A stretch of 64,000 nt of DNA from Paramarasmius palmivorus (Eukaryota > Basidiomycota > Agaricomycetes > Agaricales > Marasmiaceae): contig JAYKXP010000059.1 of assembly GCA_037176845.1 (NCBI GenBank), positions 62,001-126,000 on the forward strand, written 5' to 3'. The notes beneath the pieces were generated by a model. It was given only the letters and a program-made list of their open reading frames with translations. It did no database searches and was not told the origin of the DNA. Positions 44,539 through 56,260 of this stretch are shown here, piece after piece. A program made the position numbers and the translations under genes. How positions within the stretch are numbered: position 1 is the first letter of the stretch; every line of letters starts with the position of its first letter.

Positions 44539-47500
44539 TTACTCCATTCCTTCTATTCCTGCCGTTTCTCCCGTCCTCCACTCTACGCCGACTGAGCCGT
44601 GTAACTCCCAGTATAACCTGTCAGATCTTGCTATCCGTATCTCGCCGTGTCCTTTACGCAAGCCATTGAAGTGAAACTGTGCAGAAGAGTGCTCGTGGTC
44701 GCCAGTTATCGTATAAGTCTGGGAATGTGCTTCACCTTTCGTATCTGATTTCAAGGTGGCTTGGAGGCCCATTGGGATGCGGAAGGGTCTCCGCACAATG
44801 AGTGTAAGCGTGAGGTGTCCTTCGCCTGGTGAATGATATAGAACGATGCATTGTGCAGCCCCACACAGCTTGATGCTTTCTCCTCTTGCTTCAAGGTTGT
44901 CGCTGTAAGGACCTTCGAATCCGACTCGATACGCTAACGATGTGCTATGTTGAATACCGTCTTGCCATGCACGCCTATTTGCGAGAGCAGCTCGAACATG
45001 CGGCTGTTCTAGGCCGGATCCCATTCCACAAAGGAATAAGATATTAGGACTTTTGGCAATGTGATCCACAACTGCAGGTATGGCGGCCTCCCGGGGGATG
45101 CGGTCATGGTATGGCCATGATCCATTCACGATGAGGGTAGTCAGATTCCCTGCTTGATCATCCTGGTCGGGATGAGCAATCATGTCCAGGTAGTCTTTCA
45201 AATCATGCCTTTTGAATGACGCAGCGATGCTCCATGTTGCAATACGATCAGGGTCGAGTCCAAGGGCACAAATGCGGGCATTTGTTCGGATGCCCGCCAG
45301 GTCGAAAGCGCTCCGAACGGAGACATAGGGAACGTCTGTGATCATGTCTGTGGCAGGTGGGGAATCCTTCACGCTGACAATGGTCATCAGCAATTGGGAC
45401 AGATGGTCGATTTCGTTTCGAAGTCGAAACTCCTTGGACCCTTGACCAGCGTTGCTCTGGAGCACTAGTTTATGAATGGAAAGAGGTAACAAGCGGGTAC
45501 ACAGCTCCACGGTTATCCCGTCTGCCTCTCTACCGACACTTCCCCATAGCCCCTTGACTCTCCGACCTAAATCGTCATCTTCTGGTGACACACGGAGCTT
45601 CCGTAGTATAACCTCCAGGCTGTCCCATGCCTTTTCGAAATGTGCTTTCAGCGGTTCTGAGCGGTCAGATGGCCAGGGAAGCTTGTCCCATTCGTATTTG
45701 TGGTATCTCGAGAGGGCGTCCCGCTTCTCCATTGCAATCCGAGTCCGCATGGCCTGAATACATTCCGGCAGTAGTTGTAATGCAAGCTTCTCGTCCTCTC
45801 TGCGTGACTCGATGAACCCACACTCTCTGCCATATAGATACAATTCGAACAGAGCACTCTCGATGATATCTAGGACTTCGTCGTAAAAGAAATCAGGAAG
45901 CTCATCCTGATCCATTGTGGTTTGTGAGGCCTCCCTGCGCGCGCGTTGACGGTGTTGAAGATATACAAACATGAACTCCCACCACCTCCTAAGATTGACA
46001 TATTCGCCATCGTGCCCTGATAATGCAGCCCCTTCAACATAAATCGGCGTTCCCGGAGTGCGGAGTGCTTGCGACGTAGAAAGAGTCCACTTCAACGGTA
46101 GCTGGTTTTGCCGCTCCCCAAATAGACGAACGCTGACATCTTGACCATGCCTAACAACGTCGCGAAACAGCTTGCTCCGCAAGAATCCGTCGCTTTGACC
46201 CTTTATCTCGCTGTTGAGAAGGACCTGATACGAACCCGTGCCGGGGAGCACTTCTAGCTTCGATAGAAATACGGTGGCGAGTTCAGCAGCTTCGTCATGA
46301 CACAGGAACGTGAATGAGCGAGAATCGGTAAGGAGCATCGTAATGCAGAGATATTTGCGACTTTCGTCTGCGCGACTGGGAGTATGCCGCGGCGGAAGGA
46401 ACGTCTTGTGAGCAATCAAGGCGTAATATAGAGTGATTGCATTCGCCTCCAGTCGAGGGAGTGGGCCGATCCACGTAGTAGCCGCTGCGAAGAAATCGTC
46501 CTCACTGTAGACAGCAAAGGGTTTCGGAGAGGATGTGGTCTCTCCAAAACCTAAGGTCTCTCCAGGATTAGGGGACGTTATCAAAGGATAGTAGGGGGAC
46601 TCTGAGTCATGTAGACGGAGCGACATTGTCAGGCCTGTCGTCTCATCCCATAGGGGATTCAGACCCCACAGAAATACGCGGATCAAGGAGAGGAAGGTCT
46701 CCATGGCAAACCAAACGTAGGGACCAGCAGTTACATCGGCGCTACCCACAAGGCTAAAGCAACCTACATAGCCTGCCACTATCATTGCGATGCCAACACC
46801 AGATAGTAATTGGTACACAACGAGCATTGGGTCAACTGCCAGGAGAGCTGTGAGTTCTTTCCGTACAGCTTTCGGCAAAGCCTGTTGACCCTCCTCGAGG
46901 CTGGACGAGGAACGCAAATGAGCACGGAGACGTTCCTCAAGTGGCGTGTGGGTGTCCTCCGTGATATTGGTGTATCTCCGTCGGATGTCCATCCAGGCAA
47001 TACTGATAGTCATGATTTGTTGAATTCGAAGCTGCAATGCCAATTGTGTGCAGACAACACACAAAAATGACCCGAAGGAGCGAAGTGCAGGATAAACCCA
47101 TGACAGAGGATTGCTCCAATCATTGCTAGCCAGGTAGATATATGGAGACATGCTGACAATCGCGCACAATGCAGACGTGATGATGAGGAGTGCGTTCCAG
47201 GAATAAAAGTACTACAGGAATCAGTTAGTGCCGAGATCTACTGTAGAATTTAGAACATACCTCGAGGCGTTTCCTGATGATATGTTGGACATCAAAACCT
47301 ATCCTTCTGCCCAGTGCCTTAATATCTCGAACAAGCCCTCTCAAGTCTCTACGGATGATGTCGGTGAACAATTCTTTCATATAGAGCTGTCACAGAGGAT
47401 GCGAGGTCAGAGTCATATGACTGTAAAAATGAGTACAAGTCATACCGCAACACTACGGCCGCCTTCGTCCCATTCCCTCCCATTCCAGCGTCTCGCGGCC

Positions 47501-47934
47501 TCCTCTGCATTGTAAGCGCCCTGTCCACGTCTCCAACCGGACCACTCAAAACTAGAAACCATCTTCGGATCATCAATATGCTGTTCCTCCATCAGCTTTT
47601 GCAACTTCAGCTCTGCACCGTACATTCCAGTTTCTTCGTCCAGAGTTACCATCGAGGAAACAGAACCGGGTGTAGCAAACCCTGCATCACCCAACCATCG
47701 ACCACCATAGAAGGGATAAGTGATAACCGCCAAAAATGCCGCGAACGTCGCTTTCACGATTCCTAGACTACCAAACAGCGACAACGCGGAAGCAGCGGCA
47801 TAAAGATAGCCTTTTTCAAGAGCTGACCCTACGTGCCGCTCGCACTGTTCGGTTCCGAGAAGAGGTAGAAGGGCAGCGACGTCTTGGATGCCACTAGATA
47901 AAGTGTCGCCGAAGCTTGCAGCGGTACCCGCCAT
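44539..47934 (-). CDS. 1095-aa basidiomycete membrane protein of unknown function
   Basis: Minus-strand exons 47934..47446, 47386..47261 and 47211..44539. The N-terminus (TLSSGIQDVAALLPLLGTEQ, then VGSALEKGYLYAAASALSLFG) is a signature I associate with an uncharacterised family of large basidiomycete proteins. Hydrophobic helices are at IVKATFAAFLAVITYPF, SWNALLIITSALCAIVSMSPYI, LRSFGSFLCVVCTQLAL, PMLVVYQLLSGVGIAMIVAGYV and the stretch ending WFAMETFLSLIRVFLWG. The remaining ~800 residues are soluble and mixed-charge, with one long uninterrupted exon of 2.67 kb, unusual among the intron-dense genes here. No catalytic motif is seen. A role at the plasma membrane or an internal membrane is inferred from the helices only. 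Start: ATG GCG GGT ACC in good context. Confidence 0.82.
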
Positions 47935-49151
47935 GGTTTATGTTGGGTAGACAAGGGATGCTGGCGAGTGCAAGGACAAGGAGTCTCCACTCTTTGCTGC
48001 CAGGCAGAAAACGATTTAAAGGTCCCGACATGAGGAGCCTGTCCATCAATCGATGACACACATTGTGAGAGATTTCCTCGCTGTTCGCGTCAACGCGTTA
48101 GTCCCTGCGTTCTATACTGGAGGAAGAAAACTCACCAATACCATTGGTGAGCAGTACTCGAGGAGTCACCACGCACAGGATCTGCAACATCCCAGCCCTC
48201 CAACGCTTCTTCTCGACCATTCTACGGGATGACGGAGTGCTTCTAATGGACTTCCATTCAACCTGTCATCCGTCAGGACATGTTTTAATATCATACGTAG
48301 ATGAATACGGCTTACCACGTTGAAAACTCCAAAATGTCCTCGTGAGCTGTATGTGATGAACCAAAGAGCCCTCGACTGGCCCCCGAAGCCGAACTGGGGG
48401 TGTATTTTCAATTTTGCACTCAATTGCTTCGAAGACCGAAAAGGTTCAGATGACTTGATTCAAGCTCTTGCAGCGAGCTAGGGCCTCTGTCTAAATGAAT
48501 GGATGGTTCTTCGCGAAGGTTCAGTCTGAAATGAGAATTCATAGTCAATGAGAGGAATCTCAGGATTCCATAGTTAGAGACTCACCCATCGCCCGAATTG
48601 TTCCCAGTGTTATTATTGACAGTTCCGAACTGCGTGTCCAACTTCCGCTAATCACTTTCCAGTCTCCAGGCATTACGCAAAAGATCATCATGATTTCTGG
48701 CTTGACCGGAACTGCGTAACCTCATGCAGCGGTATGGGGATGGTATGAAGCCTGTGATGTTTCTACGATGCGCATCTTTTGAGAGGCGAACAAGATGAAT
48801 GGAGGACATTGAGCAACTGAATACCTGGCCATGCGTATGGAGCGGTCGTCATTCAATATTGAATATCGAACCAAGCTACTGCCGCTCTTCCTTGCTTCGT
48901 TTTCTCGAGCCAACGTCTAATTATAGACCTGTAAAACGAGGTGTTGTTCGGCATAACTAAGGAAAAGGAACAACAAAACGCAAAAATAACGCACTGAGTA
49001 ACGCCTTCCAGGATACTGTTCTGTCAAAACGACCCCCGAGTTGCATAGTATCACAGAAAGGTAGAATTGAGGGATACGTGATGGTAGTATTGGGGAAAGT
49101 AAATCGCCAATGTATAGCTGAGCGGAAAGTGTCCATGTATAAGACTATAAA
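47935..49151. other. Intergenic with a coding-like minus-strand stretch
   Basis: Upstream of the large membrane-protein gene. On the minus strand, about 48420..48316 joins over a GT-AG intron to about 48262..48140 and reads, in one frame, IHPQFGFGGQSRALWFITY ... LQILCVVTPRVLLTNGIG. It has no ATG-led exon that I can find and no family match. It may be a fragment or chance. The rest (48500-49150) shows nothing. Confidence 0.3.
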
Positions 49152-49230
49152 AGGTCCAACCAGGACTCGAACCTGGGTTAATGGAATGCTTGGTCAGAAT
49201 CCACTGTGATAACCACTACACTATTGGACC
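49152..49230 (-). tRNA. tRNA-Gln (anticodon CUG) with a 7-nt intron
   Basis: Read on the minus strand from 49230: acceptor GGTCCAA pairs with TTGGACC, D-arm GTG/CAC, anticodon stem GTGGA pairs with TCCAT after removing an intron, T-arm CCAGG-TTCGAGT-CCTGG. The anticodon CTG is at 49197..49195. Seven bases (49193..49187) sit exactly between positions 37 and 38, the standard eukaryotic tRNA intron site. The discriminator is T (49152) and begins a TTTT tract that can serve as the Pol III terminator. A-box (TAGTGTAGTGG) and B-box (GGTTCGAGTCC) promoters are intact. CAG codons are read by this tRNA. Confidence 0.93.
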
Positions 49231-50652
49231 AGACAACAGTTGACTAACGTATAGATATGATATGAGGTATCGTAAATTTGCCCCTTTCTCCAGTCAGTAA
49301 TGAGCGAGCAAGAAGACAGCTATCAAGTAAAAATAGCTCAGTACTAGTCGGTCTATCAAGGGACTGTACTCGGATGAGGGGATAGTTTTCGGAAGAGAAT
49401 CCTGGAGTGTCGCCGTGCCGTTCCAAGTTCCAGCTTCAAGTCGGGGTCGGAAGTGCTATTCTAAACGCTCGGATCCAGGCAAGGAAGAGAATACGGGACC
49501 CATGTCCAGACCTTGTGCCACCGCAACCTTGAGCTTTCGCCTCGATCCTGTGAAACGCGGAGGAAGAGAGGGTCAGAATAAGGCGAAAACGTACTGAATC
49601 CCTGCAATTGATCCCCAATCCCCAAAAAAGCTCTATAGCACGAATTCGGACCTTCTGGTTTAGCCTGGGCGGATCTATTCGTACACAGTATCGCAGGGAC
49701 CAGCCAGGTGCATGTTTCTTGTCAAATATGAGCGGTTGTATGACATGGTAAAACGCACACCGCAGGTATATTGAATTGGCCTCGAATGGTCTAAGTAACC
49801 ATGTCCCTGACCTCCCTGTCGGTGGGTAAAGGCCAAGCAAAGTGGCTGAATAGTCTTGGGAGCACTCGTACGCCTCCATACAGCCGCAGACGCTAGGTAA
49901 TTTCTGTCTTCAGCTTAGAAATGACTCGTTCTTGAATCCAAAGCTTTGGTTCCACTGTTTCTGATGGGGCGGAGAGTCGGATTGTGCGGTATGGGGGGGA
50001 ATGCGGGAGGCGGGGTTCCACCTGCCAGTGCCAAGAGGGATGATACTTGGATGATACCATGTTTTTTCTTGCAAGCGATAAGGGACATTAGATTTTGGCG
50101 AGCCAATCAGGCCGTCCCGTCGTCGCCTACGATGAGGAACCAATCGCTTCTGGGGGGTGAAATGAGCGAAATATCAGATACCTCCTGATCCAAACCATGA
50201 GAAATGACACAAAAACGTACACTTCGATGTCGTATACTGACTATTTGACAGAAGTATCCCAGCTTCATTTCCCAGAGAACAACACTGAGCATCAGCACAA
50301 GCACGGCTTGGATGGTATTGAGCTCCAGCCTAAGAATTGCCATGTCATCGATGCATCATGGGTATGGGCACCATTACTTGGGAAATTCCACGGTACAGTC
50401 GTACCGTAAGCCGTATGACCCCTAGTCATGAAATCATTTTGGAGTTTTTGGGTAAAAATATCGTCAAGGCGAGCCACAGAGTATCCAGGATTCTGTCAGG
50501 AAATGCATGTGTTCAAAAGCGGAAAAACTTTGGTGAGGTGAGCAGTGCCAACAGGGTGGAATATCGGAGCATTGGAATCCGACTCTGTCCGCCTGCCGTC
50601 CGGACATAGACTCCGGGGTACTTTATTTGCTTTTGCTCGTACGACCACTATC
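49231..50652. other. Intergenic, 1.4 kb
   Basis: Divergent from the tRNA and upstream of the Ser/Pro-rich protein gene. The minus-strand open frame at 49436..49879 (147 codons) and smaller ones nearby lack motifs or plausible exon structure. I see no gene, repeat family or second tRNA. Confidence 0.4.
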
Positions 50653-52283
50653 ATGTCCTCACCGTCCCCAATTCCTTCCTCGTCCTCGTCGTCGACAGCG
50701 TCCACGACAAGCTCTGAAGAGCTTGCCAATGCCAAGACTAACGAGCAGAAACTCAGGCCCAAGTTACCCAAGCGCAAATCATGTCTAAAAACTCCTTCGC
50801 CTCTACCATCTCCCCCGATAACGCGGGATTCTGATCATGGTTGTCATTTAGTGGGGACAGGATCTGGATGCTGTTCGCCAAAGAAAAAGGTTGCATGGCA
50901 TAACTGCGAAAACGATCCAGAGAGGTGTTTTGAAGAGGTTTTTGTAGCAGATGATTGGGATAGAACGCCCATGGAACCTGCTCAGCCTTTGAGTTACAAG
51001 TACGTCCTGAAATTCTCAAAAAGATTTATAAAAATCGTTTTTCATTGTTTCTTGATACTAGGGACATTCTTGAGCTCAAAGCGATCCAACGCACCCTTCC
51101 ACGCGCACAGCAACTGCCAGACCCTTACACGGGCAAGAAACCGAGTCATTTTCTCAGCGCTGTACCTATCGCGCTTTTGCCGTTACTACCGGACAACGGC
51201 TGTCCCTCTAGCGGTGCCTCGACACCGAACCCCACACCAGAGTGTAGTCCCGGTCAGAGTGTGGACACCAGTCCCACACCCAGCTCAAATCCCAGCCCGG
51301 TGGAAAGTAAAAACACTAGTCCCCATCGTAGCCCATGTGCGAGTCCTCCACGGTCTCCATTATTACGCCCATCGAATCTCAGCCAGCCACATTGTCATTT
51401 GCCGAAAATTTCGTCGCCGCTTAGCCCCACTCCACCTTCCGCGGTCTCAACGCCGTCCCCAACGCCGTCTACCGTGTTATCTTCCCCTCAGTCACCATTA
51501 TCACCTAACGCGACGCCTACAACGGCTACACAACCGTGGCTGGCTCACCTAACGCCCCCGTCTACAAGAACTCCGAATAAGCCGAAACCCCGTTTCTCAT
51601 TTGTGCCCCTTCTCGAAACGCCGCCCTCGTCTGCCTCCCCTTCATCTCCATACGAAGGCCCTGATTTTTCGGAAACACCGCAACCCCAGTCTTTGACTAA
51701 CGCGATTAATGCTGCATTTGCTAGTCGTTCAGACTTTACTACCGTTGGGAATGACGATGAAGAGGAATTCACAGACCCACCGACACCGGCTCTCACAAAC
51801 GCATCTCTAACGAGCGGTTGTGAATCGGACCTGTTGACGAGCGACATGTCCGAACATGAGACGGAGGAAGAAAGTGGCAATGGCCTCGGTTTGTCATTCT
51901 CCGACGAGGACAGAAAACCAGGACCTTCTGGGCTAGGATCGCCGTTTCGGCCGATAATGTTTAAGGCTGCGCATAAGCGGCCACCACCCCCTCCAAAGCC
52001 GAAGAAGCAGAAGAACGTGATGTACATCAATGGGGAGGAGATTGAGTTGGATGGAAGCGATAGCGAGGAAGAGCCTATAAACTCACCCTCGTCTTCATCT
52101 ACCGCTCGAGCTGAATCACCCAAGCCATCGACACCCCAGCCGATCAAGTCACCGTATACGAGTAGGATGAGTACGTCCTCCTCGTCACCGCGTCTGTCAC
52201 CAAGACCAAACTTGTCATGCTCACCACCTTCATCGTCTATAGCGACAGGTGGTGAAGGGATCGGGATGGTTGTCTCTTCATGA
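50653..52283 (+). CDS. Ser/Pro-rich protein with a possible PP1-docking (RVxF-type) motif
   Basis: Exons 50653..50999 and 51062..52283 give 522 aa. The ordered part is short: KRKSCLKTPSPLPSPP (residues 40-55), then K77-K-K-V-A-W82, which fits the [RK]-x(0,1)-V-x-[FW] protein phosphatase 1 docking pattern, then CFEEVFVADDWDRTPMEP and DILELKAIQRTLP around the intron. The remaining 400 residues are low-complexity S/P/T with many S/T-P sites. A late basic/proline segment (KRPPPPPKPKKQKN) precedes the block VMYINGEEIELDGSDSEEE. I infer a regulatory subunit or substrate of PP1, not an enzyme; no family is recognised with certainty. An in-frame non-ATG extension upstream is not used; the ATG at 50653 is the first in frame that begins the Ser-rich N-terminus. 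Confidence 0.75.
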
Positions 52284-54700
52284 TATACGTGCGTTATGGT
52301 GGTGTTAATGCGGAGACGGAGAGCGTTCAATTCCGTTTTTCAATCACTTTAGGACGGCATTCAAGTGGCATCATGACTTTCCACGCATACCTCACACTAC
52401 CTTACCCACATACTCATTCACACTTACCATAATTTATCATGCATCATGCATCGTGCATCGGAGTTCCTTTTTTTTTTCTGTTTCACTAACAACAGCACAC
52501 GATATGATATAGCCTTCATTATTTAGTCTCAGTTATCGCCTTTCTCATTCTGCTCGTTCTCTTCGTCGTCATGTACACAATCGCATTGCATAGCATACCA
52601 ACCATCGTTATTAACATTCGTATCTCTCTTCAGACACTTGGGTGAAGTTAAACAGTGAACGGTGAGCATCACGCTACGCGCAGAAGGAACAGTGGGAAGA
52701 TGCCATTGTGAAAATGAATGTATTACTCGAGCGTTACAGGTACATTTACTGGTGGGCGTGTGGAACTGATGAACCACAGCAAATTGTGAAATTGGCAGCC
52801 TGAATCTGGATCCGACGAGCAGCCAGAGCGAACGACCGAGGATGTGCAGATAAGTTTGACGGCAGGAACGCAGAGAACGATCCATATTTCTGATAGTCAC
52901 CCAATGGAATAATCCATGATGCCCTGAAGATCTGAATGGATCCGCAGAACACTCGCCGGAGTACCAGTAAATTGGCGAGCGCGATCACTCTGTTCTCGAA
53001 TCTGTCAATGAAACTATGAGATAGGTCACTGTCGCCCGGTGATAAGTAATGGTACAGTACCTAGAAAAATGGCCCCGACAATGTTCGGAACAAGCAAAGC
53101 ATGTGCATAATTAGCGGCCACCAAGTTCCGTGTACTTTGCAGTGATAAGTTGCGCGAGGTATAAGCATCGTTGCTCTTCCTTCCATGTGCTGTCGAAGGT
53201 GGCACGTCAAGCCGCAGCTAGGACTGCCTAGGTCCGTGAAGGATCGGGTCCAATTCCAACTCCCACGCAAGATGGACATGCTGACCCCAAACACGTATGA
53301 GACACCGTATCTGAAAAGTCTTTAGAGCGGCTGCGCCCCGTGTTTCCGCCGTATTGTGGGTTCCACGTCTGACATCTTGAATCCTTGACTTGAAAGGTAT
53401 GCTGTAGGCCTCGCCAGTGCCATTCCGTCCGAGTAGAAATCAGTGCTCCTGGTACTTCACAGCGTCCGCGTCAAAATGCAGTCGAGTCAAGGTTCATATA
53501 CATAACCCGGAGTTTGTTCGCCCTTCGAGAACTGAAATCAAGGGCCAGTACTCCTTCGCACAGTTATTGTTTTCGAGATAGAAGTAACTGCATATTTCGA
53601 GTGGTGTACATCGATAGATCATAGAGACGGGGGTCTGACTCAATTCGTGACGAATCTGTTGGTTATCGGCGCCATGAAAAAAAAAAACTAATAGAAGTAT
53701 GCTGCTGGGTGTCGAATTCTATTTGTAGCCGAGGACTTTGTATCTGTTATCATATAGATATCGATAATTCGTTCTTTAAAGGACTCACATTAATTTCCGG
53801 TGACTTTCCATGTCAGAAGATGGTGGTGAAATGGAGGTTCGACCAATAAAGACACCCATATTCGACGTTCTACCGCGTGACAATCTCGACACGATGCCCC
53901 GTTGACGATATATTGAATGACTGAGTGCGCGGGTTGAATATTGAATGATGAGTGCGTGGGTGGATTTTGGAGGTTAGAATCCCGAGTGGGCAAGCTTGTA
54001 ACTTCTTTAATGGCACCCTTGTGTTTGATCAGCATGACAGTCACAAGTCAGAACCACCAAGTACACACATCCGACACACCCTACACACGTCCTTTTTCCC
54101 CCACGCACACTTTGCAACAGTCTGTCGCCCTAGAGGTCTTCAGGTTCTCGAAGATATCCAGGATCCTAAGGACATTGGGCCTGCAAAAACCTCGAGTAAA
54201 AGAGCCTAGCGAAAGGAATCGGCGAATGAGAGCTTATTTAGGCTGCGCACTGGTTGTTCAAGAACAGTGCTGGGACCCATCTGAAACGAGAAAGTCGGTT
54301 GGAGGAGGCGAGATGATGGTGGTCAAGAGGAAGGCTCCTTATTGGGCGAACCTCAGGCCTCGGCTTCAATGTCGAGGAAACACAGCAATCGAATGAGTGT
54401 CGCCATTGCCCCTTCATGCGATTAACCAACGTATAGAAAGCCGAGGTCTCCATAGTGAACTCCATAACTGGGCCACCGACATGGACATCGCGGAGACGTA
54501 TGTTATTCGCCAGAGTGCGTCAGCACCTTTATCATCCCTATCGCACTGGTTCAATGTAGGCGAGGTGCTAGAGGATGTATGCTTCTTCTATTCTCAGTAT
54601 GTTATCTATCCAATACTATTCTTGTCTTTCTAACTTTGCATGCAGGTAAAGAGTCCGAAGGAAGCTGAACCTGCTTGACAATGAATAGGCGATAGCAACC
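52284..54700. other. Gene-poor region, first part
   Basis: No supported gene. Minus-strand open frames at 52529..52988 give a Cys/His-containing translation without signal peptide or ATG-led exon chain. Plus-strand frames at 53941..54396 are also featureless. The A-tract at 53680 (AAAAAAAAAAA) and scattered AT-rich stretches are the only notable sequence. Confidence 0.4.
52436..52456. repeat. Three tandem 7-mers (ATCATGC, ATCATGC, ATCGTGC)
   Basis: A short tandem array about 150 bases 3' of the Ser/Pro-rich gene. Probably in its 3' UTR or terminator region. Confidence 0.6.
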
Positions 54701-56260
54701 GAAGATCAGCATCTGTAGTACTACTACTAGGTGTCATTTAGAAGATGTCCACTGGATCCTGGACCTTATTTCTCTTCCACGAACGCTACGGGTGCATTTC
54801 ACGACAACATACCCAGAGCGGCTTGTTGTGTCTCACCTATGTTGTGATTTAGCGAAGTTGGGATTATCCGGCGTCTCTTAGTAGGTAATGGAACCTAGAA
54901 GACATATATCACCTATGTCTGTCTCTATTCTGGTCTCCGGGCACGATGTCGGCGTCGAACCTCCTCGGGGAACTATGTGGAATGGGCTCCAGTTCTGGAC
55001 TGGCCGCCTTGCAACGACGGGAGCGGTTGGTGGGCTTCATCGCAGCGTGTATCAAGAATTCCGCCACTCTTTATTTCGCAGTCTGTATCTCCGCCGTCGA
55101 TACGTGAGTGTTTATTCACCACGAGGTGCCCGCCACTGCATACTTTCTCCCGTGCTCCCGTGAACGAACAGATGGACCTCTTCCTAGCGAACAATGTCAT
55201 CGTATTGTGAGTTCCTTTGGCATGACTCATGCCCCACTTTTCTGACTGGTTCAGCTATCCAGAAAGACTCAAACTGAATACCGAGGTTCAGACATCTCAA
55301 TCGAAGGAAGTGCCTCTCTCGCACGGTTCGTTATCCACCAACACTTCCATGGGTTGGCGGCGTGTTGTGAGATCGGAAGCATTCGTTATATTAGTGCGGA
55401 GCCAATCCTGCCAGCCTGCTGGTGGCGCTGGATGCTGTTCGTCCTGGACACTATTGGACATGTTGTCGGGAATCAGCACTGTATTCTCGGAGGTTACAGC
55501 TCCGGATATCGTTTTTTCGCTTCGAACTCGGCTGCAGTCGTTTGTGGGATGGATATAAGAAAAGAACACTCCTCTTGGCTTTGTGTGAGTCGGCACTATT
55601 GTTATTAGTACAATGATGATCGATAACTAGGGACAACATCCCGTTACACGCATCCAAGCCAGAGCACGGATAATGACACCTCGGAATATTGGTTAGTCCG
55701 AATGACATGCCAGTTATTTCTGGTACGCTTCCACCAGTCCAAGCGGGTACCCACGGAAGCTTAGAAAAATCTCGTTGATATCGTGGGTGTATGCCGTTCG
55801 TTATGATGCCCGTCATTAGACTGTTTGCAGAAGGTGCCGTCAAAGCTCTTCTTTGATTAGCTCTCACATAATCGATGGGCGGCTTCTCAGCGCTCAGCGT
55901 TCGACGATTCAAGATGACCAGCGGCATGGACAACGTCTCACCAGTATAGCACATGTTCCAGAATCCTCGGGGTCGTCTTGAATCGAAGATGCCTTTCAAT
56001 TTCACCAACAGCTTTGATTGTACACACGCGCTATTTCGAGATTCTATAATGATGCGCGCTTGCAGTGGTGGGCAAGTCTGTTTGCGACGGCAAACGGTCA
56101 GAATCGGCGATGTCACGATGAGAAGCATCATAAAGAGTGGAGTATCTTCGGTCCAGCTCTCCCTTCACCGCGGCGAACTCAAAAGATGATGAAGTAGTGT
56201 CGCAGTTAAAGAGGTATGGCGTATTTATACTGATGCTACAGAAAGCTAACCTTTGTTTTC
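54701..56260. other. Gene-poor region, possible eroded multi-exon gene
   Basis: On the plus strand 54944-55102 is open from an ATG with a hydrophobic pattern (ERLVGFIAACIKNSATLYFAVC would be one helix) and a GTGAGT donor, but the next exons run into stops however I join them. On the minus strand 56131..55451 is one 226-codon frame whose beginning is hydrophobic (FMMLLIVTSPILTVCRR in one frame). Both resemble pieces of orphan membrane-protein genes, but no intact product can be built. Not called as a gene. Confidence 0.3.

Noticed and set aside
51545..52330. 261-codon minus-strand open frame
   Set aside because: It is the exact antisense of the Ser/Pro-rich exon; its Asp/Gly/Glu-rich translation is the usual mirror of TCN/CCN codons.
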